A model generated the notes under the pieces. It was not told the DNA's origin. It saw nothing but the letters and a program-made list of their open reading frames with translations, and did no database searches. Shown piece after piece: positions 24,599-37,375 of a DNA stretch of 64,000 bases. Within the stretch, counting starts at the first letter, position 1. The number at the start of each line of letters is the position of its first letter. A program made the position numbers and the translations under genes. The DNA comes from Cryptomeria japonica (lineage: Eukaryota; Streptophyta; Pinopsida; Cupressales; Cupressaceae): contig NC_081410.1 in assembly GCF_030272615.1 (NCBI RefSeq), forward strand, positions 116,015,140 to 116,079,139, given 5' to 3'.

Positions 24599-25137
24599 AA
24601 AATTCAAAAAGTGACTGAAAGTGTCACTTTCATATTTACGAGGTATGCACTTTTTTCATTCTTATGATTTTAAGTTAAAAACCCTAATTTTGCCCTTTTC
24701 ACTTAATCTATCATAACTCGAGCTAGAAGGCTCTGATTTTTGCATTGTCGGTGGCATCAGAATCGTGAGTTCGCTCTCTTGCTCCATATTTGTTCCATAA
24801 AGCGCTTGGATGTATAATTGAGCCTTGTTGTTAATATGTTTCATCAAGGTCTTTATCACAATTCGTCATGGTAAACATGATACCATGTTTCACCTTAATA
24901 ATAAGCAAGCTAAAACAAGGGGGGCATATAGCTACTCGCAATTTTCATCACCTTCCTTAGTAAGCATTAGGTGATTTTGTGATCTAACATGTCATTTTGT
25001 AGGGTATGGTTCCTAACTGTGTACTACAAATACTGCTAGGGGCTTCATCCGACAACTTATAGATATATCCTTTTTCAAATAATGTTTACCTTTTTTGTAC
25101 TTTAGCTTGCATATGCATGTAGTGTCATATGACCGCT
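24599..25137 (+). other. T1 3' internal region before the polypurine tract
   Basis: Non-coding sequence that resumes after the solo LTR. A short minus frame at 24662-24859 has no recognisable content. By analogy with T2 this is where the promoter of the antisense gene would lie. Confidence 0.45.
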
Positions 25138-25152
25138 AAAGTGGGGGCTAAA
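25138..25152 (+). other. T1 polypurine tract
   Basis: AAAGTGGGGGCTAAA directly precedes the 3' LTR start TGTAGTGTCATAAATTG, as needed for plus-strand priming. Confidence 0.85.
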
Positions 25153-26776
25153 TGTAGTGTCATAAATTGTACACCCTTGCCAGGGTGGTATAATTCAATG
25201 CTTGGTTTAGCACCCGCCTTAGTGTGTTTTGCATCCTGCATTTCTAAAATCCTTTAAGCATTTCATTAATTAATTTAATTAAATATTAATTCATATTTCA
25301 TCCCTTCACACATCATAAAGTTGGGCCCTTTACCCTAAGCGTGACCCTTTTCATTATATTCCTTCAATAAATCATTAAATCATAAACCCTAATTATGTCC
25401 TATTGATCTTTAAGACCTGATTTCGCATATCAAAACATTTCAGAATCAACTGTAACTTTGGGATTCACTCTAATTTCATCATATCTCACGACCTTAAAAA
25501 TTTGATGAAAAGTTGGTCAGACTAGGTGCACTTTGCACCTAGTCCTCAACATTTTTCCCAAAATTTTGGGAGCATAATTCTATGATATTATAATGCTTAA
25601 CCGAAAAAGATTGGCAAGAATTTCAAATCCTAGGGCGGCCTAAAGATGTAATTAAGATCTAGGGTTTCATAAATAAGAGCTCTCTTTCTTTATATGAAGG
25701 TCTAAGAAGGGAATCTAGGAAAAAGCTTTTGGAGCGATTACAAGGAGCCTTCTATGTAGAAAAAGAGCAAATCTTTTGAAGTCTTCAAAAAAATTCAACA
25801 ACATCTATCAAGCATTCTTTCATCAATTAGGGGCTTTTGAAGATGTAGGAAAGCGACAAGAGATCATCGACTGAAGATTGGCTTGTACCTCTCCCTTAGG
25901 GTTGGGTATGATTTCATGTTATTTCCATGTCTTTGTATGAGATTCATTACATCAATTTGATTTACATTCATGCTTTAGATCACTTTGCATCATTGATTTA
26001 GAGCATTTACTTTGTCAATTACATTAATTTAGGGTTTACTCTTTAGGGTTGCTCTAGATTGTTTGCATTCATCCTAGGATCTTGCACACACTATTTTACT
26101 ATACAAATCGACTATTTGTTGAGGTGGAAATCACCGAAGGTGAGGTTTGACTAAGGAAAAACCCTATATAGCCACCCAAAACCCCATTTTCAACTACTGG
26201 TGCAGATTTGGGATCCGAGTGTCGCTGTGAATTTCAGGATCAATAGAGCACACAGAGACTGTACCAAGGGTGAAATTTGGACATAAACCCCTGGGACAAG
26301 GGCGTGGCACCCTGGTCCTCCCAGATTTGGGTATATTTTGGTAGGGCAACATGTCTCAATCTTCATATCTCTATCTGACAGGTATAGCTTCTAGTCTGTA
26401 GAATCAGGACATGGGCATAACACTCTAGTCCTGGACATTTTGATTCAGATTTCTTGCACAGGTGTACCTTTGAATTTGTCTCCTAATTTGTACTTTTCAG
26501 CAGTATATCAGTTATGCTCAGTTCTGTATTTTCAGATTAGTGAAGCTTTGTACACTTGCATTTTAGCTTAAATAATTCAAATCTGCACTTTGCATCTCTC
26601 CTATCTCTTATTTGTAGCAAGGGAATAGTAACCCTAAGAGGTAATCCTGGGCTCTCTCTTTCTCACAAGAAGTAGCTGAAGTGTGTTACCTCCCTAGGCT
26701 CTTTTGTATTCCACGAGCGTGCATGTGAGAGTGGGATGAGGGTTTACTCACTTAGTCTCATTTTTTCCCCTACACA
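25153..26776 (+). repeat. T1 3' LTR (1624 bp)
   Basis: Aligns with 12417-14099 along its length, with scattered substitutions and indels and the same GC motif ('gggacaagggcgtggcaccctggtcc' near 26292). It ends CCCCTACACA and is followed by the ACAAT duplication. The difference between the LTRs shows that T1 has been in place for a long time. Confidence 0.92.
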
Positions 26777-26781
26777 ACAAT

Positions 26782-28881
26782 ATGCTTTCACAGTTCTCTC
26801 TTTTGAAAGAAAAGAAATGAAATAATAATATTAAAAAAAAACATCTACTCTTGCCATGAGGTATAATTATGTTGAAGGCGTGCTTTATATTTAATAACTA
26901 ATGAAGGTCGAGTTATGTTAATGAAAAGACTATACGTAATGTCCTCGAGGAGTGTGGCAATATACCGTCTATTGTCTCTTTTGCTACATCTTATAGGTGA
27001 TGTGAATACTTTGAAAATGGTGGCATATGATGAATTAGTTCTTTCATTTTCCTCTTCTTTACCCATAACTTCAACCATTTGATTGGGAAATTTTCACCTA
27101 TATGGCACAACAAAATATGCTATAAATTGTTTCGCAAACAAATGAGGAACGAACAACTTATTTAGAATTAAATGTATGGTATTGTGCTTCTTGTCATTAG
27201 AGATTTAGCATAATTTATTCTTAGTTACTTTATGCATTTTCTATGAGTGGATTTAGTTTGTATAGAGGAAGTTGTAATTGGATATTTGCAATAGCATGAT
27301 GAGCATAATTTTTAAAAACTAGCAAGGTTAGATAACTACAAATAATATACAATTTGGAATATATTTAACCTTCTTTACCAAGACTATTACAAGACTATCT
27401 AAATATACTCTTGGGAAAATAAACGACATATATTTGGTTCACTTGAGGAACATGTGAAGTTTACATGGAATATAAATTATCTTGATTCCATTGTTCTTCA
27501 TGGAATCATGATAAGAGGTTTCTTAGCTGGCATAATTGTCGAGAAAAGCAACTATTACATCTATTGGGATATTCTATAGATTCCTTCCACAATGCTAGGT
27601 TCTTTTGTGACCTATTAGCATTATCTTGTTTGTTCCATAGTTACATGATATGAGTGTGGGCATACAACACCTACTATTAAAAGTAATAGGGACTTCATCA
27701 CTAGAACTAAAACTATATTATATTCTTATACTAGAACATTGTTATAATTGACGTTTTTGGGTAATTAGTTTCCTATTTGGGTCATAGGCTTTGCATAGCT
27801 ACATGAAGACTATGGACTTCATCAAAATAAGAAACCTAATATTTGAACTATATTGTGAACTGGGGGTCGGTACCATAGTTGTATCAAATTATTGCATGAT
27901 TATATAATAGGGGGCTCTCATTTATTTCAATGAGACGGCGTTAAGAACTATTTGCAAGCATATTGTATGACATGTCCAAATATCTTATTGATGAGCATTA
28001 AGATCATAGTTAGATATAAGTGGTGAGTGCGAATATTATTTGGACAAAGAATTAGATTATACCATAAGGTAGAAGAGATTAGGAGGCTAAGAATATTAAT
28101 ATTCATATTATTAAATATACATCTTCATATGATGATAGAAAATATTTAGTGATGCTATATATCTCGAGTATGACTTGGGTACTAATCATGCCTAATTAGA
28201 GTTATAAGGCACCCCAACTCTATAATGTTGTATCAAATAGGTGTTCATTATAGTGAGCTAGTCAATTAAAACCTTACATTGCTTGCATCGGGATATAACA
28301 TCCTAGATGTGGTGACTATGATTACAATAATGTAATTTATTATCTATGCCCCATTATGGATTGGTGTTCTGGTCCACGAATAAGAGTAGTGTACATGTTA
28401 ACAAGAGAATTAGGAGATCAACCCAACCTCTATGTTTGAGTTGAACCAAGAAAAGGTTTAGAATATTCATGATGAATGATGGGATGAGGTTCAAATTTGA
28501 GATAATGAATTGCATGGATGGAAGGGTTATAGTGTGGGTTTCTAAATGGAGAACTTATTTATGATCATCTAAATATTGTTAACTATTATTATTTTTAGGG
28601 AAACATTAACAAATTTTGGTTATTGGAACCTAAGTGAAGGTGTCCTTGAGAGAACTTGTAAGGAGAACTATGTGTGACTTTGATCCATTTGGAAGTGAGA
28701 GTTATGGGCGGTCCTTGGGTGAAGGATGCCCGTGTCACCTCAAGTCCATAGGGGTAGGGTCTAGGGGGGATAACTCCAAGGTATGGGGTTGTTCCTAACT
28801 TGTCAAACTTTCCTCTTTAGTAGGCTTCAATTGAGACCAAATTGTTCGGTGTGGAGCCTGATCAGTCTCCAAGTGGGAGAT
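26782..28881. other. Decayed interior, probably of the copia element ending at 29344
   Basis: No intact frame and no conserved RT or integrase motif could be read. The right end carries a polypurine tract (ccaagtgggaga, 28869-28880) that primes the LTR at 28882. The remainder is AT-rich and may include the far side of the sequence T1 inserted into. Confidence 0.4.
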
Positions 28882-29344
28882 TGTTGAAATGTGGCAACTG
28901 ATCAGCAAAGTACTGTACACTCAGCACGTATCCTCGTCGGGGTCCGGGGTCGGGCCGGGCCCCGGGCAAGGGTTCGGGGGCGACAGCCCCCGAGAAAGCG
29001 AGGGTTCGGGGGCGGCAGCCCCCGAGAAATTTTTTTTTGCCATTTTTTGTTGATGAAAACCGACATTGTAATAAAACCCTAAAAAAAGGCCGACTTTGTT
29101 TTTGCCCTAAAAACACATTTTATAAGCGGCTGGGATGCTTAAGGCATTGTAAGGTTGGTGTACTGCTTTTGCTGGATAATAAGAAAGATTGGACGGCTGT
29201 GTATGGTGGACGTAACCCATTCTGGGTGAACCACGTTAAATCTCTGTGTTATTTGTGTCCTGTTTTATTTCTTTATCTTTTGTATTTAAATTTGCATATA
29301 ATTGTTAGTTCATATTTGCTTCGGATCTGCTTGAAACCCTAACA
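28882..29344 (+). mobile_element. Ty1/copia 3' LTR with GC-rich hairpins (463 bp)
   Basis: Begins TGTTGAAATGTGGCAAC directly after a polypurine tract and ends GAAACCCTAACA. 'gtgaaccacgttaaatctctgtgtt' near 29226-29250 is a motif typical of plant LTR polyadenylation regions. At 28940-29027 an extremely GC-rich block holds two copies of 'ggttcgggggcg(a/g)cagcccccgag', each able to form a hairpin CGGGGGC-GRCA-GCCCCCG. No matching 5' LTR is in the window. Confidence 0.8.
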
Positions 29345-30737
29345 CAAATAGGCATTGGAAGATTATGAAAGAGTTAAGAAAGCCTTATAACTCATATTTA
29401 AAATATATCATTTTTTTGAATGATGAGTTGATAAAGTGAAAGGGTAGAACACCTTATGGTCAATTTGCTTATCTATTAATTAGAGACAATCTTATGTTGG
29501 ATCCAAGTGACGTGGTTATGTAATTTAATCCTATACCTATAATATTTTATGTATATACTCTTAGATCAATCAATTATGATCCATTTGTACTGAATTAGGA
29601 ACCTCTCTTCCAGTTATACTGCTAAGCCAAGTACATGTGCATGTTTAGAGCATCTAGATTTCTCAAATAAAAATAATTATAATTAAATTAGTAATCACTC
29701 TAAATAAAAGATATTTTAAAAAAACTAGATGCTAAAACTTCAAGGTGTTGCTAAATGTTATTTATATAAAGAGATGCTAACACATTATTTTCACATATGA
29801 ACAATTTTATTAAAACATGTACCTTAAACCCTATAAGCTACCATAAAAGATGTTTCCATGGTGTAACATGGACAAATGGTGCAATTAATTTGTACAATAA
29901 GAGATATTATCTTGAAATCATAATGGATTGACTATATCCATAGTACCTTTTTGTAGAATTGTTGAGTCAACGACACCTTCCCACAAATATTGCTCACTTT
30001 AATTATGACATATTTATGCATCCATACACTCCTCTTTCAAAGTGAAATCATTAGCACATTCATATTTTCTTTCTAATTTTTAGAATGGAAGATTGTTCTT
30101 TGTATATGAAGACATAATCATATTTTGATTCAATTTATGTTTGGAATTTAGAAGACAATACAATATCAAGAGACTGTATGTATTGAAACTATTAAATATC
30201 ATATAAATAGATAAAAACAAACTATTATTTATTTAAAATTGAGAGACTTATACAAATTTTCTGGCAAACTTTGTGATAGAGATGCATACCTTCAACTTTG
30301 TTTCATTCAATTCAAATTTCTCAAACCAACTTATATATTTTTCCAATCAAACTAAAAAACTTATGAAAACTAGTAAATTATAGTTTGTATCAATAATCAT
30401 AGAGCCACCACACATGTCATCCTTGAAAGTTGAAACAAACAATTGGATGAAAATCAACTAAATACTTTATTTATATTTTGATAAGAGGTGAATAGTTCAA
30501 TGAAATATTGTAAATGGTGAATAGTTCAATGAAATATTGTATTAATCATATCATATGTACATATAAAAACCAGTAAATATCAAGCCCATGCATGAATTGG
30601 GTGATTGAACACCTATACATAAATGATATACCAAAATCCCATGCAGGACACCATAATATCTAAAAAAAATCAAGACTGAACCAAAAGTACCATAAGCGTT
30701 GAGTCAAATATCTCAAAAGGAAGGTATGATTGACATA
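29345..30737. other. AT-rich non-coding stretch
   Basis: I see no gene, LTR junction or repeat of note, apart from a 23-bp tandem duplication (gtgaatagttcaatgaaatattgta) near 30488-30541. Confidence 0.4.
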
Positions 30738-31328
30738 TTACCCATCAGTACCTGCACCAGAGAAATTCAAAACCAAAGAACCATAACTATTAGAAGAGCT
30801 AGAAGAAACCATTGGTGGAAGAGACAAAATTGGCACCACAGATATGGGCTTAGCATAATTGAGTAGCAGTTGTAATGACGAAAACTTGTCAACAACGTCA
30901 TCCAATATGTGAGCAGGACGATTCGGTCGAAGATGATCCATATCCAAAAGAGTGTCATCAAAGGAGTCACAAATGGGGCCTGATCAAATGACGAGCAACA
31001 AATCTGCATAAGCCAGAAGTTGCTTGGGTATAGAGCCACCAACAAGCTATTCACAAGTGCATAGACAAAATGAATTCAAGCAAACTTCTAATTCCATTAG
31101 CGAGAATATGAATGGTTGAATAAGAGTATTTGTTAGAGATGAAACCATAGATACATCCATTAGTCCATGCAGGTACAAAGAAAAACTGATACCACCTTGG
31201 TGAATAAAGAATGAGGATGTGACAATAATCAATCCTGCCTGATAATAGTTTGATTGCCAACTCAATGTGAGTGTGCGGGAGAAAGCAATCTTTACCCAAT
31301 TTCTCTTTGTTGAAATCCATTGTGTCAT
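30738..31328 (-). pseudogene. Unidentified decayed coding fragment
   Basis: Two overlapping minus frames (31328 to 31047 and 31054 to 30767, or 30947 to 30738 in a third frame) read as protein-like text, ending ...SLVLNFSGAGTDG. The first starts MDFNKEKLGKDCFLPHTHIELAIKLL. Frames change once or twice. I do not recognise the family; it could be a captured gene fragment or a decayed element ORF. Confidence 0.3.
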
Positions 31329-32125
31329 TGTGTTTCCATAAAACCCTCAGAAGAGAAATGCACTAATGAGAACCCATTGTTGATGGCACTAAGCAAAGAA
31401 CCAAGGAAAAAGCATGTTTACAAAGAACCAAAGGGGATTATTAAATAACCAATGAGGAAAGGACATCAACAAAGAAAAATGATGAAACAATATACCCAAA
31501 ACTTAGGACTAAATGAAAATACAGAACTAGATTGAGAGTGTGGTACCAAGTGAACATCCGATCATAGAAAAACTTAGCTTTAATCGCCACTTGTAAGAAC
31601 CATAATGTGAAAAACCTGCAAAAACATACAAATCAATCGGCATAATAAATGCCAAAATTAGTAATAATTCACAACAATCTTTTTGAAGTCACCCAAAGGT
31701 GATGGATAGTGAAATCTGAGTAATGAAGCAACTTGAACACATGGAGATCCAAATAAATATTTAATTGCAAAGGAATTCTCCAATCATGTAACTAATATGA
31801 TCCAAAAGATATAATAATATGATGAAAACCATACAAACATCCAACAAAGTATCAATCACTTCAACACATCATTAGTAGTACCATAGCAAAACACTATGGA
31901 TGTGCTACATCACAACAAATGTTAATTAGGAAGATGCCTAGAACAACTCCAATCCATTATATGCTAAAGTTAGACACATTAGCGACTGTTAAGCTAACAT
32001 CTCAAAAGGCTAAGGAGAATTTGAAACTAGAGATATACTTTGAACAAAAAGGAACAATCCACTTAAGGGATTAATCTATCCTATTCCAAACACTTTCTCA
32101 ACCATACATCCATGATAAAATATTG
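31329..32125. other. Sequence 3' of the LINE
   Basis: On the minus strand this follows the LINE stop codon and should include its 3' UTR. No poly(A) end or target duplication is obvious. No gene is seen. Confidence 0.35.
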
Positions 32126-34208
32126 TTAAGAGAGAAATTTTAATCTTATATTTTCTTCAATGGCCTTATTTTCTAGTTCATCCATACACCTGTTAGCTTC
32201 TCTATAATAATGAGATGATTCAAAATAGTCAAGCTTCAAGAGAAGTAATTTAATTTGATTGATAATGTAATTCAAATGCCAAGCACCAATTGATTTTCGA
32301 GCAACTATTGTAATCATGACTATTGAATCACCTTTAATGTGAAGTGTTTTAAAATTAAATTGAATTGCTAAGGATAATCCAAAACTAAGAGCAGAAAACT
32401 CAACCACATTATTAGAGCCATTTAGAAGACACTTACAAGCTACCTTAATAATTCTCCCATCATGATTTTTGGAGACAACATCACCACCATATTTACTTGA
32501 ATTACCCTTAGAGGCACCATCAAAATTCATTTTAATGTAGTTACCGGGGGGTGGAATCTACTTGGCTAGACTATGAAGAGCTCTTGAATCTTAGCAATGT
32601 AAAGTCCCTGACATGGAGGAGGTTTCAAAAGTTTTTATTTATTCAAAATTGTAGCATCCTAGGACGATAAGTGAACTTCCTATTGCAATTTCATATCACA
32701 TAACTCATAGTGACCTCATAAATGGATTTATCAATCTTCTGAATGACTACCAATACTAGAGAAGTGTGGTTTTTTAAAATCTTGCTATTTCATTCTAGCA
32801 AGATATTTCATATGAGAATAGAGGGACATAACTCGCAAATGTAGCCAAAAGTAGAAGTTTTGTATAAAAGGGGTCAACATTGAAACTACCCAAGTAAAGT
32901 GCAATGCAAGGGAGAGGACCAACCAAGCATAGACTTACCAGGACCAACACTATTGAGAAAAAGCACAATGAAGGGGTAATCCCAAGTCTATCCAATGTCA
33001 TACCTGATAAGATCTTGTCTTCAATTGTCAACCATACAAAAGCACCAACCTTGGGGAGATAAGATCATTTCCAACAAATCCTAGTAGCCCAATTATCTAG
33101 CTTCACTTGTAAAATGAGAAAATGATAACCATATTCAACTATATACTGCACCAAAAATGATTTAGTCTAAATAATGTCATTTGCCTCATTATAAAAAAAA
33201 ATAATTCTTGTAGAAAATTCTAGCTTCAAAGAAAGCTTCATAGAAGTGGAATTGGTAAAAATCAAAATATTTCTATTTAACTTGCATAGAAGCAGAAGAA
33301 GAGTCCCATAGGATGTAATCCTTGACCTTATACCCCACAGTAACTTCAAGATCTGTTCTACGATAATCTACTGCCCAAAAGATGTTAGGGGTTTATGACA
33401 ATTCCATGAGCCCTCCCAAAAGAGGGCCTTTTCACCATTATGTATAATCCAAGAGAGATGCGATAAAAGGAAATTTATACATGAGGCCATAAAATTCCAC
33501 ATCTTCAAACTTGTAGGTAAATATTTGAGAGTGAAAACTCTATCTCTATTAGTATTATCCAGATATTTAGCTTTCAAAAGATTACACCATCTTGCATTGC
33601 GATTTGCATAAATTCTCCACAACATTTTTGCCCCAAGAGCCTCATTTTGCAATTCCATGTTTCTTATGCTAGTGCCACCTACATCCTTAAGAGTTCAAAC
33701 CTTATCCCAAGCTACAAGAGATAGCTAATCCTTACTATGAAGGTTGTCCCATAAGAAGGACCTCAAAAGATAGATCCAACAAGGACCCTTTAGACATATT
33801 AAGAACATACACAAGGTAGATAGGAATTGCACTAAAAACTAATTTTATCATTGTAATCTTACTAGCAAATGAAAGCCATTCAAATTCCAAGTTGAAATCC
33901 TACTAGAAAGAGTGGAAATCACCTTGTCCCAAAAATTATGTTTCTCTTTTCTAGAAAAGAAAGAGATGCCAAGATATTTACATGGAAGAGACTCAACACA
34001 AAATCCCCGAAATTTGACAAGACATTGTTGCGACAATGCATAGATTTTTTTTTAAAAAATTTCTCTATTAATACACTGACCTGAAGTACTTGCATAATTT
34101 GTAATTACTTTTTCAATAATTAGTGTTTCTTCCATAATAGCTTGTCCAAATGAAAAGGTATCAGTAGCAAAAAGGCAATGGGTGAATGCATCAAGAAATG
34201 AATATATC
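32126..34208 (-). pseudogene. L1-type LINE, C-terminal part of ORF2 with RNase H
   Basis: Reading leftward: 'FATDT' (from the RT active-site FADD) and EETLIIEKVITNYA near 34180-34080; CVESLPCKYLGISF near 33990; the block MELQNEALGAKMLWRIY and WSWNCHKP near 33650-33370 typical of the plant L1 C-terminal region; and a plant RNase H at 32530-32126 (NFDGASKGNSSKYG, FSALSFGLSLAI, GDSIVMI). The RNase H frame is the best preserved (134 codons). Many stops elsewhere. The RT half is continued at 37007-37375; a copia insertion separates them. Confidence 0.85.
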
Positions 34209-34213
34209 TTTAT

Positions 34214-34503
34214 TGATTTTCAAAGAGAGAGAGAGCGCACAAAACAATAATAATCTGATTTTATTTTCACACTCTCTACGTTCAAACATCTACATTATTT
34301 ATAGGATTTAAGTTTCCTATCTTTTAGGAAACTACCCATAACATTTTTTTAAATACATGAGTTGTTTTTAACAACTCATAAACCATACAAACAAACAAAT
34401 CAATTATGAGAATCACTTATGGGAGTGTTGTGATATTTCCAATGCTTATAACAAACCTACTAAACTATTACCTATGTGAACACTAATTATATATTTCCCA
34501 ATA
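34214..34503 (-). repeat. Copia 3' LTR (minus orientation)
   Basis: Shares 'cacaaaacaataataatctgatttt', 'ttataggatttaagtttcctatctttt' and 'cactaattatatatttcc' with 36713-36999. Begins (minus) TATTGGG in place of TGTTAGG. Confidence 0.88.
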
Positions 34504-35157
34504 TTCCCCCCATTAGTGTAAACATGGTAAGAACTACAACCTCCATCTGCATTAAGCCCAACTCTTTAGGCTCATGATCTTGATTCAAATGAAAGACACC
34601 TCCCGTCAACCTTTCATGGTTTTCACATAGGCTTACCACAAACTTGGACATGAACAGGAACCCACCAACTATCCACCTTGTGTGGTTTTCTGGATCCTCC
34701 CACAAACCCTTTCAAGATCCACAAACTGTATTACATTATTGCTTTTGATCATTACATTATCTTACACTAGGGAAGTTATATAGGAATCAACATTCATCTC
34801 GCAAATGGGAATGGAACATTGGTTATATTCACCCCCACAATGTGAAATTCCACTAATTTACACAACCAGGAACACTGAAAAATAAATCATATGTTGCATA
34901 CTAGAAAATAAAAAGCCACAAAAGTTGATAAGCAGCCCCGTCGTTGGTGACTGACGAGAGGACGTTGATTGTCCTCCAACTTTTGATGCCTCCAATCTCC
35001 AATCTTTAATTTTTCTAAAGCATGTATTCTTCATCACTAGGACATGGTATCTCTTTATCATTGGCATGGTTTTCCCAATTAGATTCTTCAACTAATGAAA
35101 CATGATGATCTAGTTTATCATCTATTAGATCTTATGCCCTCTTCTTACAATTCAAGA

Positions 35158-35760
35158 TTACACATGTTCTATTTCATTACAATAGAAGCATTTGATTTTT
35201 CCTTTTGAAGGAATATGCTTGGATTTGTACTTGTCTTTTCTTGCTTCGTTATGTACAAATAAGACCTCTTCATATTCTGAGTCTTCATTATGATCAAGTA
35301 GAGTAGATATTACTCCTTCAATACTAATGGTTACCTTGCTTAATGTGAACACCATTCCAGACATATGTTTAGGCAAACTATTCATAAGTATTGCTTTGGC
35401 ATCATCATCTTTTACTTTCTCATTAATCCCAACTAGCTGATTTAGAAGTTAAACTTATTGATATGATCTGCCATTTTTGTACCTTTTTTTCATCTTCAGT
35501 CCATAAAATCTTTGCTACAATGTTGTCTTTGCACTTTCTGCTTCAAATCCGAAGACCTTGTTTAATGACTCCCAAATCTCTTTTGCTGATTTTGCAAAAT
35601 CCACATGGTGCAAATATGATTTTGATAAGCCAAGACCAATAGTTCCCAAAGCTTTTTGATATTTGATATTCCACTTTGCGAGTTCATTTGCATTAGTTGG
35701 TATGACTGAGTTTGGTTTGACAACATCCCAAAGATCTTTTTCTATTAAGTGTAGTTGCAT
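35158..35760 (-). pseudogene. Copia gag (UBN2-like) with zinc-knuckle start
   Basis: The N-terminal frame (35760-35515) reads LHLIEKDLWDVVKP, KALGTIGLGLSKSYL and AKEIWESLNKVFG, the standard Ty1/copia gag pattern. A second frame (35385-35158) reads LPKHMSGMVFTLSKV and ends GKIKCFYCNEIEH, the beginning of a CX2CX4H knuckle, with a stop straight after. A break near 35400-35510 separates them. Pol is absent downstream. Confidence 0.75.
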
Positions 35761-36712
35761 TTGTATCTGTCATGTATGAAAGTCTCTACTATCATATTTC
35801 TCGATGAAAGTTAATTTATCCATAAATACCCTTTTTATCAAGTTCTGAAATAAAAAAAGGTCTCAGATTCCACCGAAAATGCACCATTAATACAATTGAA
35901 ACAATTTTTGATACAACAATGGACACTAATGTCAACAAAATAATACAACTTGACTATGGCATAGAATATCCCCTTATGAACAATAAATAAATAAAAAACT
36001 AATTAAAACTTTCCTCCGGTTGTTTCATTCCATCCAGCCTCAACAACTACCTATATAACAACTATAGAGTAGAGGGCAACCGGTCGATCCAACTACAATC
36101 TAAGCTCTTTGACCCCTTGTAACCATAATCAAATCATATGACATATCTACACTTGGAATTTTCACCAAACACTACAAACTAGTGCTCAAATACACATTCA
36201 TTACCTTCTCTCGATTGCTCTGCAAATGAGTCCACCGTTCAACCAAATACACCAGTGCGAACAGCTAGCCAAGGGCTATGGATGCCAAGCACAATACACA
36301 CAAACTTCAAACAATCTAATGAAGATCACATCAAATGAATACATAGAGTTGAAGACATGAATCAAACTGCCACTAGGAGACTTCAAAGAGCATACATAAT
36401 ACTGCACAGATTCACTATGAAAACGCCAAGGAACAAAAAATGTTTGGGCCAAAGAATTGAGAGCTGGCCACCTCACAATGTTAGATCCTTTATTAACGCC
36501 ACGATCCTCCAAAAGGATTAATGTGCTGCCAAAAATGTCAAAGCCACAGTTACAATGTGTTGTTGAAGGTGAATCACACGCCTTACAATATACAGCTTGA
36601 ATAACTATCTTAGATCGACCAAGTTAGTTGAAGCACTGATTTGACTATAAAAGACTATAGAGTCAAAGCAAAGTGTTAATTTGGAAAAGCCCAGAGAGAT
36701 CTGATACCATAT

Positions 36713-36999
36713 TGATTTCAGAGAAAGAGAGTACACAAAAACAATAATAATCTGATTTGATTTTCACACACTCTATGTTGAAACATCTACATTATTTATA
36801 GGATTTAAGTTTCCTATCTTTTAGGAAACTACCCATAATTTTTTTTTAAATACATGTGTTGTTTTAACAACTCATAAATCATATGAACAAACAAATCGAC
36901 TACGAGAATCACTTATGGGAATGTTATGATATTCCCAATGCTTATATCAAACCTACTAAAATATTACTTATGTGAACACTAATTATATATTTCCTAACA
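36713..36999 (-). repeat. Copia 5' LTR (minus orientation)
   Basis: Runs TGTTAGGAAATATATAATTAG to CTCTGAAATCA on the minus strand, followed two bases later by the initiator-Met-type primer site TGGTATCAG. Confidence 0.88.
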
Positions 37000-37006
37000 A
37001 TATTTA

Positions 37007-37375
37007 CCACTTTCCAAAGTGAAGAAGAATGAATAGATTTTATAATTTTGCTCAAGCTCTCAGCCGTTAAGATGAAAAGAAAAAGAGATAAGGGATCACC
37101 TTGTTGAATTCCTTGAGATGAAGGGAAAAAACCACAAGGAGCACCATTTACAGTAATTGAAAAGCGATCTCTAGAAATGCAAGTTTTTTCCACTTCTTCC
37201 ATTTCTCACAAATTCCAAAACTTTGAAGAACCTGCAACAAAGAAGACCACCTAACCCTATCATAAGTCTTCATCATGTCTAGTTTCAAAACCATAGGCCC
37301 TGTCAATTTCACATGGAGTGTTTTAATTGGTACGAGTATTCTCAAAGCATGCAAAAAAAAATTCAAATCCATTTT
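37007..37375 (-). pseudogene. L1-type LINE, 5' truncated reverse transcriptase segment
   Basis: Shows VLKLDMMKTYDRVRWSSLLQ (RT block with catalytic Asp context) near 37270, then [22 protein letters not shown] near 37150-37090 and [14 protein letters not shown]. These are the classical LINE RT motifs. A frame change lies near 37200. LINE sequence seems to end abruptly near 37375, consistent with 5' truncation during target-primed reverse transcription. Confidence 0.85.

Larger units (their letters stand above)
12417..26776 (+). mobile_element. T1: complete but decayed Ty3/gypsy (Tat-type) element
   Basis: The element has two long LTRs (12417-14099 and 25153-26776), both TG...CA, flanked by a perfect 5-bp duplication ACAAT (12412-12416 and 26777-26781). 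A primer-site position (14104) and polypurine tract (25138-25152) are in place. The interior encodes protease, RT, two RNases H and integrase in that order, the Tat-lineage arrangement, with many stops and one frame change near 16040. Gag capsid and knuckle domains are absent. A decayed antisense PMD gene lies between pol and the 3' LTR. A solo LTR (23155-24593) has inserted near that gene's 5' end. LTRs differ clearly in sequence and length, so T1 is old. Confidence 0.93.
34214..36999 (-). mobile_element. Small gag-only copia element, inserted in the LINE
   Basis: Two ~290-bp LTRs (34214-34503 and 36713-36999) face a primer site and polypurine tract for minus-strand orientation: TGGTATCAG at 36709-36701 just inside the right LTR, and TAATGGGGGGAA at 34515-34504 just before the left one. 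The interior (2.2 kb) encodes only gag; no RT, RNase H or integrase is present, so it is non-autonomous. Flanking bases (tttat and atatt) do not match cleanly as a duplication. The left LTR lost its TG start by substitution. Confidence 0.85.

Noticed and set aside
28862-29342. Frames of 63-101 codons with Gly/Arg/Pro-rich text
   Set aside because: They cross the GC-rich copia LTR and its hairpins; no protein family features.
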